Position numbers and translations under genes: made by a program. 36,055 nt of DNA, from positions 1 to 36,055 of the forward strand of contig DAOWJB010000278.1 in assembly GCA_030640625.1 (NCBI GenBank), read 5' to 3'. Of the stretch, positions 35,408 to 36,055 are shown one piece after another. This DNA is from Bacteroides sp. (GTDB lineage: Bacteria; Bacteroidota; Bacteroidia; Bacteroidales; SM23-62). A model generated the notes under the pieces. That model was not told the origin of the DNA. It saw only the letters and a list, made by a program, of their open reading frames with translations, and ran no database searches. Every line of letters starts with the position of its first letter. The stretch's first letter is position 1.

Positions 35408-35917
35408 TTATTCTGGTTTATATTTGGCAAATCCCTTGTTCTTTGAAACTTTCACGTTTTCTGTCCATTGATCTGTCACGATGGTCGCCCCCTGGTCCCT
35501 GAGCCAGCAATGGACCATATTGTCCTGGATTTCCAGGTTCTCAATATTCAGATCATCCCGGCTGTTGTTAACCAGGGTAACCGTGGCCCATGATCCCTGA
35601 AGATCATCGGATGCGGAACGAAATCCCGATAGCTGCCAGGGGTCCTTGCCACTGACTCGCACCCCGTCAACCGTAAAAGAGAATTCATCTGAGTGTTCCG
35701 AGAGGTAACTTGTTCCACTGCCGTTTAGGTTCAGTGAGGTGGTCGAGATGTTTCTGCCTTCCGGATTGTAAATAATTTGCCGCTGAATGACTCCGTTATC
35801 AAGGACCAGCTGGGATCCTTCCCATACGGCAAAAGGTTGAGAGAATGAAACATACACTACCAGGCAGAGTCCGCCGGAGAGGGTCTGGATACATTTAAAT
35901 GGAATTAATTTTAACAT
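35408..35917 (-). CDS. Short secreted protein resembling the N-terminal region of a GH36-like protein; possibly truncated or internally deleted
   Basis: Signal peptide; FAVWEGSQLVLDNGVIQRQIIYNPEGRNISTTSLNLNGSGTSYLSEHSDEFSFTVDGVRV, then GSWATVTLVNNSRDDLNIENLEIQ and a short unrelated-looking tail. Confidence 0.5.
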   Translation of the reverse strand: MLKLIPFKCIQTLSGGLCLVVYVSFSQPFAVWEGSQLVLDNGVIQRQIIYNPEGRNISTTSLNLNGSGTSYLSEHSDEFSFTVDGVRVSGKDPWQLSGFRSASDDLQGSWATVTLVNNSRDDLNIENLEIQDNMVHCWLRDQGATIVTDQWTENVKVSKNKGFAKYKPE

Positions 35918-35991
35918 TGATGTATTTGAGGATTAAAGTATTAGCGGACTCAGTATTTTACTATTTAATGGCAATGTTGAGCTAAAATCGT

Positions 35992-36055
35992 TTAATATTC
36001 TCCCGGGGCTGCATAGGTGTAATTTAATGCCGGGTCTTCAATTTCTCCTATATCA
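35992..36055 (-). CDS. 3' end of a further minus-strand CDS entering from the right edge (product unknown)
   Basis: Minus-strand frame reads DIGEIEDPALNYTYAAPGEY then TAA; codon-like composition, but only 20 residues. Confidence 0.35.
   Translation of the reverse strand, partial: DIGEIEDPALNYTYAAPGEY

Overview
This 36-kb window looks like a Bacteroidota carbohydrate-utilisation locus aimed at a sulfated, probably rhamnose-containing, polysaccharide. The evidence is four complete S1-type sulfatases plus one truncated remnant; a radical-SAM anaerobic sulfatase-maturating enzyme (anSME); GH78-like, GH106-like and GH172/DUF2961 proteins; two paralogous large secreted proteins with (alpha/alpha)6-like C-terminal regions and a third six-hairpin-like protein; a GH71/99-like lipoprotein with a CBM9-like C-terminus; a SASA/CE-type esterase, a class-C serine hydrolase and a CocE/NonD hydrolase; and a Tat-signal enolase-superfamily protein resembling L-rhamnonate dehydratase. 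The transport gene present is a TonB-dependent receptor at the left edge that is not clearly SusC-type; no SusD is visible. The main points for a second look are: (1) the receptor is split by one in-frame TAG with 219 sense codons continuing to the window edge; (2) a sulfatase gene is cut off after 38 codons at 23055, where the sequence becomes visibly AT-richer and carries the NHL and RhmD-like genes; (3) a 38-nt near-identical direct repeat (36/38) brackets about 23 kb, including the whole plus-strand operon; (4) the only Ser-type sulfatase lacks a signal peptide and shares an operon with the anSME; (5) two divergent paralogs could define an unassigned glycosidase or lyase family; (6) a Tat-signal protein of unknown function sits 2 nt from the anSME gene. 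There are no tRNA, rRNA or CRISPR features and no confident transposase. All family assignments come from reading motifs by eye; no searches were run.
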